Of a stretch of 64,000 nt of DNA, positions 47,401-58,967 are shown one piece after another. The stretch covers positions 14,014,501-14,078,500 of the forward strand of contig OY987273.1 of assembly GCA_963920665.1 (NCBI GenBank). Reading direction: 5' to 3'. The first letter of the stretch is position 1, and the number at the start of each line of letters is the position of its first letter. Under the pieces are notes generated by a model. The model was not told the DNA's origin and made no database searches. It saw only the letters and a program-made list of their open reading frames with translations. This stretch comes from Straminergon stramineum. Its lineage: Eukaryota > Streptophyta > Bryopsida > Hypnales > Calliergonaceae. The position numbers were made by a program, and so were the translations under genes.

Positions 47401-47936
47401 AATTCCCATGCCACTTATCGAAAGGTCAGCCAAACTCTAGGATCAGTCTAGCAAACGACTTACAATCCTTATATCTGTTTCGATTTCTATTGGTTTGTTG
47501 TTGTAGTGAAAAAGTCTAGAAGCGACTTTGTGTGACCTGCCTTCTAGATTGTCCATCTGGAAAGTTGTGAGAGAGTTTCGGGTTTGATCTAGTGCAACAG
47601 TTGGTCTAAATGTGTGTTGTGAAGTTTGGAAGAGAGAAGAGTGTGTGAGGAATACGAGAGGTGAGTCCCTACCCCTCTATCCAATCAAAGGTGGACCCTT
47701 TGAGGGTAAAACAAAGGTACCAAAAACTAGTGTTAGTGTGTGAAGAGACAGATCCGGATTGGATTCCAGAAAGGTAGTGATCCGGAAGAGAGAAAAGAGG
47801 TGAAGAGAGCTTAAGTTGGTAGAACGAATAATCTCATCTTGCAACAACAATCTAGAATCCCTTGGGAAAATATTTCAAGTTAGTTTACATGTTTTGGTGT
47901 TGTAAATGGTATTTACTGCGCACTACGTGCACGACA
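44459..47936 (+). mobile_element. LTR-like unit copy 6 (solo LTR, best preserved)
   Basis: It begins TGTTGCAAGGCTAGCCGTAA and ends CACTACGTGCACGACA: TG...CA ends, exact 5-bp duplication GGAGT, 3,478 bp. No internal direct repeats and no pol domain. It disrupts the MULE transposase. It is the reference copy for the family because it has no internal insertion and its long frame contains no frameshift. Confidence 0.9.
44888..46855 (+). pseudogene. LTR-embedded open frame, copy 6 (655 codons, five TAG)
   Basis: It starts MAEGDIRKP at 44,888 and ends at the natural TAG 46,853-46,855 after KKARKVK. The frame is unbroken by indels over 656 codons. The premature stops at 45,131, 45,266, 45,737, 45,881 and 46,295 are all TAG. 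By comparison with other copies they replace Trp (TGG, three times: NEV-W, FN-W, ETL-W) and Gln (CAG, twice). Domains as in copy 2: N-terminal globular part (GRPVNLGKVIG, IGLYLFHLYHHAELL), charged helical middle (LEKEKADLQAKLSW), and an acidic/basic tail with EIRKIQTR. Replacing the TAG codons conceptually would give one long frame, suggesting a once-functional protein. Family and function are unknown to me. Confidence 0.8.
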
Positions 47937-50900
47937 GGAGTGTTTGAAGAGACTGGTGACTGTGCGGCATTCTCGGAATGAACTTTCCAATATGGATGTC
48001 AATGTTGTGAAGCACCACCCTCTATAGTACTTGCCCACGCATTTCAACGGGGGCATCATCTTCGAATTGCCTCCATGTCGATTTGCATCCTCTTCCTCGA
48101 CAACCAAGAACTTGGAGGGAATGAATAGGCGATACGACGGACACCCATGGTGTAAGCTGATGACCATGAACATTCACAATTCTAATAACCTTAAGTTCTA
48201 TAACTCATATTGCATTGGACACCTTGCTTGGCAAAATCTAGATTGTGATTATGTAAAGAGGGCTCTGAAAATGAACGAAACAGAGTGGACTTGTTATACC
48301 ATCTTTCCTTCTGCTAAAGGGGGGAGTCCTCCCAAAGATTGTATTCTAGTATGCAAAATTTGCAAGAGCACCCCCCCCCTCCATGTGCTTGAATACATGT
48401 CATGCTAGAATATACTACATATATTGTGATAATGAAAAAATGACCAAGGCAGCTATCCACTTTGGAGATCATATGCACCATGTAGCAAAGGGCGTGTATA
48501 GAGACTCCACGGAGAAAATCTCGGGACTCATTGCACAGGAGGTGACCAAATGCCCATGGCCACCAACTCTACTATTGCACTCTTTGCTAGCAAAGAGTTC
48601 CCCATGAACTATTTGTTTCACAATGGTGAGAGGGAGAAAGAGATGTTGAAGGGAGAGGAAGTCATCGATCAATTCCAATATCTTAGTAGTCCGAACATTA
48701 GGAATGTCATATCATCGTTTTGCTCCAACAACAAGGGAGGGTTCATCAATAATATTATGACAATGAAGAAAGAGTCAAAGTTCAAGTTCATACATGACAG
48801 TGTCTGCCTAGGATAGGGAAAGGAGAAGGTCTACTTCTTCAAAATGCACACAGAAGGACTTGGAAGTAGAGTGAACCTCGTCAAATAAATGCAACCAGGA
48901 GGGGATTTACAAAACACCTAGAAATGTTGGACCATGTCAGACAGGTGAACGAGTGGAGCACCATGGCATGTCATGTGTACGATGCGGAGTACAAAAAAGT
49001 CATGACCGTAGCCACCTGCGATACAAAGTTGGAGAACATAGAGATCGAAGTCCAATTCTGGAGATCTCTAAATACAATCATGGCAAGATATGGAGTGGAG
49101 CACACCAACTTCAAAAGATTCATGGCACATAGCGCAATGGCTAATTGGAATGCGACACGGACTGTCTACGAAAGTAGGTTGCCTAATGAGAAAATGGAAA
49201 ATTGTGAGAGGACGTGTTTGCTGCATTGAAGTAGTTCTTTGCACAATCATACCCAGAAGCACAACAAAGAAGCATTCCAACAACAACACATTATCCTTTG
49301 CAAACAATACAAAGAAACCAAGATTATCGAAGAAGTAGAGACTCAGTACCTTGCAATTTGATCTTGGTAGTTGTCATCGGGTGTTGCAAGTGAAGAAGAT
49401 CTTCATCACTTGGACCACTAGCTCGCCTAATGGCATTTTCGATACCTGTAGTGGGGAGGCTTCATGACTATGGTAAGTGACTTTGTAATTTGATTTTGAA
49501 GTACATGGTTTTTTCTATTGAAAGTAGTTGTTCGAAAATAGAGGTGTACCCTGCAAACTTAGAGGCATGTACGTGGCAACTTTGATTGAGAATATTCCAA
49601 TAGGAATTACTTTTACTCTTATGAAATTATTGATGAACACGTGAGGGGGTACCTAAATGAGGGGTTCAAGGACAAGGCACCCAGACCTTAGTTGGATCCG
49701 ACTGAAGGATCTAGGCTCCCAAATGTTACTCTTTTTTTAGAGACTTCCACTTAAGAAGGAGCTCTTGGACCCCCTCTTGAGAATCTCATGTTAGTGTTTT
49801 TCCTCCAAGGTAGACGTCTTGTCTAGTGCTCATTCGTAGAGAGAAGAATTTCTTTCATATTTTTACATTTTTGAACGTTTTCTTATGTACGCAAATGAGG
49901 TTTCTACATTTGCAATGAGTCTGGGATGATTACATGGGCTATTAAACCTCGAATACGAAATTGGATGTCCTCACTCATGTATTGTGGATGGATGGATTTG
50001 TAGAAATTAAGTTTGAAGGAGATGACAGACCTACCTTTTTGTAATTTGTCCAAAACAGTTCACAACAAATGGCTTCAATTGTCGAGAAAGCAAGGAAATA
50101 ACCTCTTCGACGCAACTTGCGATGACAACATTTGTGCATGGATGCAAATGACCAACTATCGGGCATATCTCATAGGACATGCATTTGGATTGGGGCCATC
50201 CAAAGGGGAGCTCAAACTCAAAGTTGTGAGATGAAGCGAATGTCCCCAAAAAATCGCAGAAGCGTTGAATACGTTGCCTAGAGCAAAGGGGGTGGGAACA
50301 AAAATACCACACTTGGAAGGAGAAGAAATTTTGGGGAGTACAACGAGGAAGTTGGACATACGCATTGGTGATACCGGGGATTCACATAGACCGGACAAAG
50401 TTAACTTCTCTTAGCAGCGTGTGCGAACGAGGTCCATAACGACTTCTCTTCAATCTTTCGAGGGTCCAAGTGAACAACCTCAAACCTAGAACTCTAAACA
50501 TGTCACAACTGCATTTGAAAGTGACTGTAACACCTCCAAGTGGCACATTGCTAGGATTAGCGACAAATCCAATGCAAAATGCCACGATCAGCAACGGATG
50601 TCAAACATCAAGTGCACCTCCAAAATCGCAAGGGGAAGGAAGGGAACACCAGCTCCAACCTATTGGGGTAGAAAAGAAGATTATGAGAGCAAGCTGGAGG
50701 TGGTGGTCGACTTTTGGTTTTGTCGGGACGACATTGAACAATGTGTAAAAGGTACAAAAAGGAAGTGGGTCATTGATTGGCTTGAGGTACCAAAGGTGTG
50801 GCCCATTCTCAGTGGGACCAACTTCAATCGAGAGGAAACTTTGTTCCTATAACATGTAGGCTTCTGCCTTCAAGAAAGGCCAACATTGTCACCATGGCGA

Positions 50901-51161
50901 TTCTTCACCATGTCGAAGGTTTTCTAGACCGTCTTGTATGACCTACCAACGCCCAAAAACCTAGATGCATATCCAATAGTTATGAACAACCAAACCATTT
51001 GGAGGATAGCCAATGCACCAACTACTAAACAACGGAACAAGTGGGAAAGTGCAGGAAATGTTAGAGGACAAATTGTGGGAGTGACCTTGCTCCCCATTCC
51101 GGGACTTGGTGGAATAGTGGCGCTTGTAACAATGACAAACCCTAACAAAAACATCTATTGA

Positions 51162-51639
51162 ATTACCGTGGGTATGTTCCCCACGTGCACGTGCCCAAAC
51201 TTTGTGAATATGTCAATTTTTGCTATTGGAGTTTGACAGCAATACATGAATTGCAAACACCTATACTACTTGTATAGTTACTTTTGCAAGATGGATATCC
51301 ATGAAGATAAATTCATTCATGCACCTAGTTATAGCTTCAATGAACTAAAGCTATGCCTAGTTCAAGCAAGAATCATTCCAATTCTAGAATAGGCATGGCT
51401 ACATTTATCTATGTACTTCAATCATATAGATTTCATTCACATTTATTGTGATTGAAATGATTTGCAGTGTATAGAGGAAAAATGTTAATGCATTAATGGA
51501 ATATACAAGCATGTTTCATAAGTGAAGTGCTTTATTGCTAGTTCATCTGAATGACTATACTTCCAAGTATTTTTCCTATTCTCAAAACATCTTCATAGTC
51601 TTTTTACTTCCAATGTGTTTCCATTCATTTTCCCATTTT
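51162..51639. other. AT-rich spacer after the MULE transposase
   Basis: No coding sequence recognised. Confidence 0.3.
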
Positions 51640-51850
51640 TGAAATTTCTGTTTTTATTTAGTTTTTCAGTCCCTAGTTGTTTTTTTCCATTTTTTTCTTT
51701 TCCCCATTTTTTTTCTTTCCCCACTTTTTTTCTTTTTTCATTTTCTTGGCTTTATCCATTTTCTTTTCTTTCTCCCATTTTTTTCCTTTCCTCATTCTTT
51801 CAGTTCCCCATTTTTTTTTCTCTTTTCACATTTCCTTTACTTTCTCCATT
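51640..51850 (+). repeat. Pyrimidine-rich tract
   Basis: A long run of TTTTTCTTTTCCCCATTTT-like sequence, almost purely C and T with scattered A. It yields a Phe/Ser-rich open frame without meaning. It probably arose by simple-sequence expansion within the MULE. Confidence 0.7.
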
Positions 51851-52486
51851 CTCTACAATTGAGGAGAGCATGTCAACATTTGGCAATTCTTACAATTATG
51901 AAGAAAAATGAATTTTATAATTGTAAATTATGTAAAGTAAAAAAACTTAAGATTCGAGTCAAATGTTGACCATAAATCTACCATGGCTTCTAGTTATCAT
52001 CTCACACAAACCTTGAGGTTTTCTACTCACCCTACACATATGCACTTATACAAACTCACATGAAAAATCCCAATTGTTTTAGGATATTTAGACCCCTCTA
52101 CCCTATGTATTCAAATTAGGTAGTCAAAACAACGCAACTAAGTTGTGCCCAAATGACATCTATCTATAATACTTGCATCGTTTAGTATATTTCCCATTGT
52201 AATCATTGAACTAAGTGGTGCAACTTTTCAATAAAATTTGACAGTCTTTTCCTATAGTAATAAGCAATTTCAGAAGAATAAAAAACAACTCATTCCACAA
52301 TCCACGGTTTTAGGGGACATAGTGAGAGGTCACAATATTTACTAAAAATAGGTAGTTTTTCTCTACTTTGCGGAAAAAAATGAAAAAAAAAAATTGGGGG
52401 GCAAAAAGTTGCTCTAAAAAAGTTTTGGAGCTCTAGGCTCACAAGCTCCACATTCATGGCTCCAAGCTCGCACACTAGCTTCGTTG
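51851..52486. other. Right end region of the MULE
   Basis: AT-rich sequence leading into the right terminal inverted repeat (52,440-52,486, with GGCTCACAAGCTCC and CTCGCACACTAGC). Confidence 0.55.
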
Positions 52487-52497
52487 CAGTGACAAAT
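52487..52497 (+). repeat. 11-bp target duplication of the MULE (right)
   Basis: CAGTGACAAAT, identical to 15,715-15,725. The satellite unit continues directly into AATACCTCAGAAGG. Confidence 0.75.
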
Positions 52498-55250
52498 AAT
52501 ACCTCAGAAGGATGATTCTTTATGAATTGCAAAACATAATTTGATATGTTCTTACTTCAATCTCTTCCATGTACATTTTAAAAATAATCAAAGGGACAAA
52601 ATAATACGTGAGTAGTGTTGTTAATTGAAAATTGCAAAAAATGAATAGGGAAATTCTCAAACTTTTATTGAAATCTTTGTCTATTATTTCTTATTTTTAA
52701 ACACAATATGACAAATTATTCAAAATTCAAGGATTCTTTAAAAATTGCAAAAAATACATGGACAAATTCTTAATTAATTGTCCATCATTTATTTTGATTT
52801 TTAAATCAACGTGAATTATAATATATTAATAGGTTGACTCTTTGAAGGTTCCAAAAAAATTATCTATAAAATTAAAGTGACAAATAATTCATCGTGAGGA
52901 AGAATTTTGGAAAATTGTCAAATATAAATCAAAAGTTTTTTCTTAAATCTCCACTCTTTATTTTTATTATTACATCAATGTGACAAATAATACATGAGTA
53001 GGATGATTCTTTAAGGATAACAAAAAATAATGAGTACCTTCCTACTTCAATTTCCACCCTTTATTTTTTATTTTCAAAATCAACATGAAAAGTAATTAAA
53101 AATTGAAAAAGGAAGAAGAAAAGTTACTACGAGTACTTAAATCATCATCATTTATTTTGAATTGAAAATTGAAAAATTATTCATGATTAGGAGTCTAGAA
53201 AAATTTCAAGAAGTAAATAGAAAGTTTCTTATTTAAATATTCATCCTTTATTTTGTTATTTTTAAATCAACATGACAAATAATATGTGAGAAGGATGATT
53301 CTTTGTGAATTGCAAAATAGAATTGGGCATGTTCTTATTTCAATTTCCACCCTATATATTTTATTTTTAAATAAAAGTGTCAAAAAATACATGATTGAGT
53401 AGAATTATTCTTTGAGAATTGTGAAAAATGAATAGGAAAATTCTTACTAAAACCTCCACCTTTTATTTCTCTTTAAAAAAAAAGGAACATGATGAGTTAT
53501 TCAAAATTGAAAGGATTCCTTAAGAATTGAAAAAAATACATGGACAAGTTCTTAATTAATTAGACACAATTTGTTTTTATATCAATGTGAATAATAATAT
53601 ATGAATAGAAGAATTCTTTGAAGATTCCAAAAATAAATGGAGGAGATCTTACCTAAAACTTCCACCCATTATTTTTTATCTATAAAATCAAAGAGACAAA
53701 TAATTCATTATTAGGAAGAATTTTGATGAATTGTCAAAATATAAATCAAAAGGTCTTACTTAATCTCCACCCTTTATTTTTCATTTTTATTATCAACATG
53801 ACATATGGTTTATGATTATTAAAGATCTTAGAGAATAGTTCAAAATTAGAAAGAATTTTTTATTCAAATCACTACTCTCTATTTTTTACATTTAAATCAA
53901 TGTGACAATTTATTCATGATTAGAAAGACTCTTTGAGAATTGCAAATTGTAAAAGAAGGTCTTACTGAATTCTCCACGGTTTAATTTTTATTTTTAGATC
54001 AACTTGACAAATGACAAATGATTCATGAGTAGGGTGATTCTTTGAGAAATGCAAAATTTATATGGATAAGCTCTTATTGAAATCTACACCCTATATTTTA
54101 AAACTTTAAAATCAACATGACATTTAAATAATTTGTAATGAGGAAAAATCTTTGAGAATTGCCAAAAAAAGTAGAAAATTTTGTCTCCACTTTTTGCTTA
54201 TTATTTATATAATCAAAATGACAAACACTTTTTGCATAAGGACTCTAGAAGACTTGCAAAAAATAAATAGGGAAGTCTTTATTTAAATCTTCATCCGTTA
54301 CTTCTCACTCTTGAATTCAATACGCCAAATAATTCATGATGAGGAATCTATGAAAATTGAAAAAATTGAAAAAGAGAGTTTTTTCTTACATTTCCACCCT
54401 TTTCATTTTACATATAAAATTATGGTGACAAATAATTCAAGATTAGAAGGAATATTGGAGAGTTGTAAAACATAAATAGGGAAATTTCTATTTCAGTCTC
54501 CATCCTTTATTTTTTATTCATAAAATCAAAGAGAAAAATGATTCATGATTAGAAGGAATGTCAGAGAACTGCAAAAATTAAATAGTGAAGTTCTTATTTC
54601 AATCTCTACCCTTTCTTTTTATTTTAGATCAATGTGACAAATAATTCAAAAATATAAGGACTCTAAGAGAATTACAAAATGAAATAGTAAAATTGTTACT
54701 TAAATCTCTTCCTTTGATTTTTTATTTTTATAATGAAAGTCACAAATAATGTATGAGTAGTATGATTCTTTGAGAATTAAAAAAAGAAATTGGTGCATTC
54801 TAACTTCAATTTTCATCCTTCATTTTTTCATTTAAAATCAATGTGGCAATTAATACATGAATAGGATGATTCCTTGCAAATTTTGAAAATATAATAGGAA
54901 AGATCTTATTTACTAAATCTTTGGTCTTTATTTTTTACTTTTAAGATCAACAAGAAAAAAAAAATTAATTAGTAGAACAAGGCAAAAATTGCAAAATTTA
55001 AAAGAGGAAGTTTTTATCTAAATCACCATATATATTTTTTATTTGTATATTGAAAGTGACAAGTCACTCTTGTTAGGAAGACTCTTAAGGAATTTCAAAG
55101 AATAAATAGAAAAGTTTTTATCTAAATCCTCTATCTTATATCTTTTTAATTTATAAAATTTACGTGACAACTAATACATGAATTTGACAATTCTTTGAGA
55201 ATTGCAAAAATAAATGAGTGAGTTCTTACTTAAATCTCTATGCTTTATTT
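52498..55250 (+). repeat. Degenerate satellite array, right of the MULE
   Basis: About 25 strongly diverged units of roughly 100-120 bp recur with the blocks GTGACAAATAAT(T/A)CATGA, GATTCTTTGAGAATTGCAAA, AATAGG, CTTA(C/T)TTAAATCTCCACC and CTTTATTTTTTATTTTTA. It is AT-rich and non-coding. It continues the array at 15,249-15,714, which shows the MULE inserted into it. Confidence 0.75.
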
Positions 55251-55559
55251 TTGAAGGAGAATGGCTTTTTGTCTATTTTGTATAGCTTCTTCTTTGGTTA
55301 CTACTCACATACTTTACCAACTTGCATATGCTTCTTGAAGGAGAAAAAATCTCTTAAAGAAGATTTAATTTTTCTTCTATCAATGTCACCTACCAATGTT
55401 TTCCTCTATCCATCCTAAAAAAAACCCTAAAATTGTCAATGTACCCTTTCTTGACAAGTACATCTCTATTCAAAGAATCCCAGAGGTGCCATTCAACCAC
55501 TTCCTCACATTATTAAAATTGATTGATTGCAGACTCTTTAGATTTTGGTTTAATGACCT
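55251..55559. other. Transition sequence, no feature recognised
   Basis: A 78-codon plus-strand frame (55,396-55,632) runs into the following array. I see no domain and do not call a gene. Confidence 0.3.
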
Positions 55560-56130
55560 TTCTCCTTCTTACGATCGTTGCACCTGTGGTCACTCCACTT
55601 GCGGTTGCCCTTTTCCCACATGTGCCTTTTGAAAAGAAAAAATTGTTTGTATAAGCAAATGACCTTTCTTATAACCATGATCACCATACATACGGTCGCC
55701 CTTTTCACATGCGCCCTTTGAGGAAGAAAAATGTTTGTTCAAGCAAATGGCCTTTCCTACATCCGTAGTCACCCCACATGTGGTCACCCACAAGCGGTTG
55801 TCCTACTTGCATGCGCCCTTTGAGGAAGAAAAATTATTTGTTTGAGCTAATGGCCTTTCTTACACCTACGGTCGCCTTACACACAGTCACCCCACACGCG
55901 GTCGCCTTTCCTGCATTACCCCCTTTGAGGAAGAAAAATTGTTAGTACAAGCTAATGGCCTTTCTTACACCCATGATCGCCTTACATGCGGTCGCCCTTC
56001 CTGCATGCACCCTTTGAGGAAGACAAATTGTTTGTTCAAGCAAATGGCCTTTCCTACACCTATGGTCGCCTTACATGCGATCGCCCCACCTGCATGCGCC
56101 TTTCGATTAAGAAAAAATGTTTGTTCAAGT
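55560..56130 (+). repeat. Tandem array of 90-104-bp units, left part
   Basis: The consensus unit contains TTTGAGGAAGAAAAATTGTT, TGTTCAAGCAAATGGCC, TTTCTTACACCCGCGGTCGCC, TTACATGCGGTCGCCC and TTCNTGGAAGCGCCC-like sequence. About five units precede LTR copy 4. Unit lengths step by about 13 bp, which fits a variable number of GGTCGCC sub-repeats. Confidence 0.8.
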
Positions 56131-57177
56131 TGTTGTACGCGCGTAGGAACATAAGTATCCTTACAATACCAAAATGTCGTAAATGACTTGATACAAAGCT
56201 TCCATAACCATGTGCTGTAATAGATTAGGCATGGAAGTACCCTCACAACTTTCCGGATGGCCAATCTGAAAGGTAGGTTACTCAGGGCCATAACCACTCT
56301 TTTCCACTACAACGACAGATCAACAACAACCAGAACCAATGGGGGATTGTTAGTCATTCACTAGACTGATCCTAGGGTTGGCAGACCTTTCGGAGAGTGG
56401 AGTGGGGATCTTTCTGTTGGCGGTTGCTTATCTCCACGCAAAATCCTCCTTGGTATTCCGGAGTCACATCCAAACCACTCCTTGCTAGATTTCCATTCCA
56501 ATATTTTAAAGGCACCACCCGCAAGATTGTATTCACAAGCCTAAACTACATCACAAGTGTTCCTTGCAAGTTAGATCTGGTCACCTAAGATCTAGATTCC
56601 TCCTTTCCTCTCTCCCTCTTACACTTCAACGCTCTCACAAGTAGACACTACAAAGTTGGATATACATAGATCAATTCCTAAATATCCACTTGGTAGCTCA
56701 AATTAAAGAAAGGAGAACAAAATAACAACAATAAGCGCTAGAATGGAATGAGAAGGCAATAGACCTGCCCACCCTTAAAAACCAAAAATCCAAAGGCAAA
56801 AAGCCACCCGAAAATCTGAGTGACCAACCACCGACCTCTTAAGAAACTTGAAAAGTAGGTGGATCCTAAAAATTCGAAATCTAGGCCCACACTTGGAAAC
56901 CCGGTTCAGATCTAAAATTCAAATCCAAACTAACCGAAAACCTAACTACTTCACCTTCCTCGCCTTCTTTTGACTACTACCACCTTGACTTGCTGGTGCC
57001 TGGATAGGTGCCCTCACTGGAGTTGTCTTGACTGTTGCCCGTGTCTAAATCTTCCGAATCTTTGGCGGCGAATCTTCCTCTTCCTCTTTGTCTTCGTTTG
57101 TTTTGGTTCCAATTTGGTTCTTTTCTTTGTCAGACTTCCTAGTGAGCTGGACCTCCTCCTCTTCCTCCTCCTCTGTT

Positions 57178-57530
57178 CATTAGAAGAAACATGCTCTGGT
57201 TTCAACAAAAACCAGCTAACGTACACTATAACAAAACATGGTAAAAAAAAACTGCCCTCAAAATTGAGTGCGGTTTTTTTGACCATGTTTTTATGCAAGC
57301 CCACTACCCACGCAGTGAATGTTTTTTGCAATTTCCCACTGCAAATCTTGAAATTTTGGGGCGTGTGATGTACCATATTTTGTTATAGTGGTAGAATTTT
57401 GCGTTTTGTCTAAAAACACAGTTTTCAAAAAGTTGCGTTGCAATAAACACAAAAACTACATTTTGGGGGCAAAATGTAGAATTCTATGTTAGTTGGTTTT
57501 TGTTGAAACCATCATACGTTTCTTCTAGTG
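57178..57530. mobile_element. CACTA-type MITE with GTT target duplication (outer)
   Basis: The ends are CATTAGAAGAAAC and GTTTCTTCTAGTG, and the arms repeat GGTTTCAACAAAAACC inverted. GTT is exactly duplicated at 57,175-57,177 and 57,531-57,533. It belongs to the CACTAGAAGAAA family of 748-844 and 15,041-15,245. It is inserted in the open frame of LTR copy 4 and contains another MITE. Confidence 0.85.
57224..57390. mobile_element. CACTA-type MITE with GTA target duplication (inner, nested)
   Basis: The ends are CACTATAACAAAACATGG and its inverse TTTTGTTATAGTG. GTA is exactly duplicated at 57,221-57,223 and 57,391-57,393. The 167-bp element has a palindromic core around AACTGCCCTCAAAATTGAG. 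It lies within the outer MITE, a nested insertion of two different MITE families. Confidence 0.85.
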
Positions 57531-57551
57531 GTTGGAGATGTCTCATCCAAC

Positions 57552-57636
57552 ATAAGGGTTGTCCTCTCCTTTCTGGATAAGGGTTGTCCTCTCCTTTCTG
57601 GATAAGGGTTGTCCTCTCCTTTCTGGATAAGGGTTG
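57552..57636. repeat. 25-bp tandem triplication
   Basis: Three identical 25-bp copies (beginning ATAAGGGTTGTCCTCTCC, ending TTTCTGG) plus a 10-bp partial unit. It is recent, because there is no mismatch between copies. It lies in the C-terminal coding region of LTR copy 4. Confidence 0.9.
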
Positions 57637-58967
57637 CTGCATGTGTTTGAATCTTTCCGAATGGGTCTTGGCCGGATTCATCATGCCTCCCATCTGGTTG
57701 ATCAGATTACTCTAGATTGGTAATTTAGGTGTCTGGAAAGTGTCTTTCACAACGAGCCAAATGGTCGGAAGAGTTGGCGAGGCGGAAACTCCTGGGGGTA
57801 CCACACCTCTTGATATGCTTGGCTGCTTCGTCGGCTTAGGTACTATATTCCCGCTCTCCTATCTAACCTTCTGAATTTGACTTGAGAAGGGCTTCGCAAA
57901 TTGACAGAGGGTGTCTCTCAACCCTTCCGATCGTGGTTGTAGTGGAATCAATGGAGTTTGCTTGACCAGGGTTCCCGTCATACAGGGAAGTTTCGAAAAC
58001 TACGTGAAGTTTATGACTCGATTCGGATCAATGCGTCCCAATAGTTGTTGCATCTCTTTCAATACAGATTCCATCCGAGCTATAAAATCAACCAGGATCA
58101 TCACTATCTTTGATCCAATTAGATGCCCTTCTTTAATCAATTGGTCTTGGAAGAGTGCGGCTTTGTTGATGACTTCAGCTAGTCTCTCCACTAGGTTGGA
58201 CAAGTTCTTGACAAGTTGTAGGGCCTCCCTCTCTCTCTGCTTTGACGCAACAAGCTCTTCATCTGCCCACTTCAATCTAGATTGGAGGTTATCTCAATCC
58301 TTCTCTAAAGTTCCAGATCTACTTGTCTTTTTGTCCCAACTCATCCGATTTTGGTAGACGCTTCACTTTGTCCAAGACATTCTTTGGCTCAACCTTAAGC
58401 TCCTAGCTAATTGCAATCAAGAGTTTCACCATGTGGTTGTGGTGCTCTTGTGCTTGCAATATCCAATCAATTTTGATCTTGAAGAATGTTGAAAACCTTT
58501 CCGTCTACTTTTTGGAAACATCCTTCGGAATTGGAAGCTTCTCTCATGAAGCTAGATCAGTGGATTTTCTTCTCCTTTGATCTACTAGGGGCTCTTCCTC
58601 TTCCGGTTCTTCTTCTTTAAATTCCAACTGCTCGGCCTTGACTTTGCTCGTGAGGCCATACTGTAATATAATGGATCTAGTATTACACTCTATCATCTCA
58701 ACACTACTCAAAAGTTCTACCTGGTGATAGAGGTGGAATAGGTAAGGACTAATAGGGTTGGTCTTGGCCTTTCTTAAATGGGTAGCGAGTTTAGACACGA
58801 CCCCTGCAACAACCCTCCCCCAATGTACCAATCTACCTTCCATTGCCCCAAAGATGGTGTTGGCCACCATGATCGTAACTCAAGTAGGCTTTTCTAGATA
58901 CAAGATTGGAATGAGGAATTCTAATACTAGTTTCTGCCTTTCATCTTTACAGTCACTAATAGCATAC

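Larger units (their letters stand above)
43834..51161 (+). pseudogene. MULE-type transposase gene, split by LTR copy 6
   Basis: The gene starts near MACVRVHGQDV at 43,834. Codon 44,458 is cut by LTR copy 6 and the frame resumes exactly at 47,942. Conserved blocks: YCIGHLAWQNLDC (a CxH-type zinc-binding segment), MLDHVRQVNEWSTMACHVYD, KVMTVATCDTKLEN with the first catalytic Asp, FMAHSAMANWNATRTVY where the second Asp appears replaced by His, ERTCLLH, LPFCNLSKTVHNKWLQL, FWFCRDDIEQCVKGTKRKW and a C-terminal PTPKNLDAYP region. This order matches a Mutator-related family in plants as I know it. Frameshifts include a C9 run near 48,370 and a shift near 48,560, with stops throughout, so it is non-functional. 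A coding length of about 1,280 residues is reconstructed. It would bind the MULE ends. Confidence 0.7.
15726..52486 (+). mobile_element. Mutator-like element with two divergent genes, disrupted by nested insertions
   Basis: The left end reads GGGGTGGCTAGTGTATGAGC and then TTGTGAGCC. The right end, reverse-complemented, reads CAACGAAGCTAGTGTGCGAG and then CTTGGAGCC, an imperfect terminal inverted repeat. An 11-bp duplication CAGTGACAAAT flanks it. The span is 36,761 bp. Subtracting LTR copy 3 with its hAT passenger (21,419 bp) and LTR copy 6 with its duplication (3,483 bp) leaves about 11.9 kb. It encodes a MULE-type transposase (43,834-51,161, plus) and a spliced methyltransferase-like gene (43,106 to 16,386, minus). 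Their 5' ends are about 0.7 kb apart. Both are decayed. Confidence 0.75.

Noticed and set aside
51615..51911. Phe/Ser-rich small membrane protein.
   Set aside because: It is encoded by a pyrimidine-rich simple sequence and open in two frames.
55560..56130. CRISPR array.
   Set aside because: Units are contiguous diverged tandem repeats without conserved short repeats alternating with unique spacers, and the DNA is eukaryotic.
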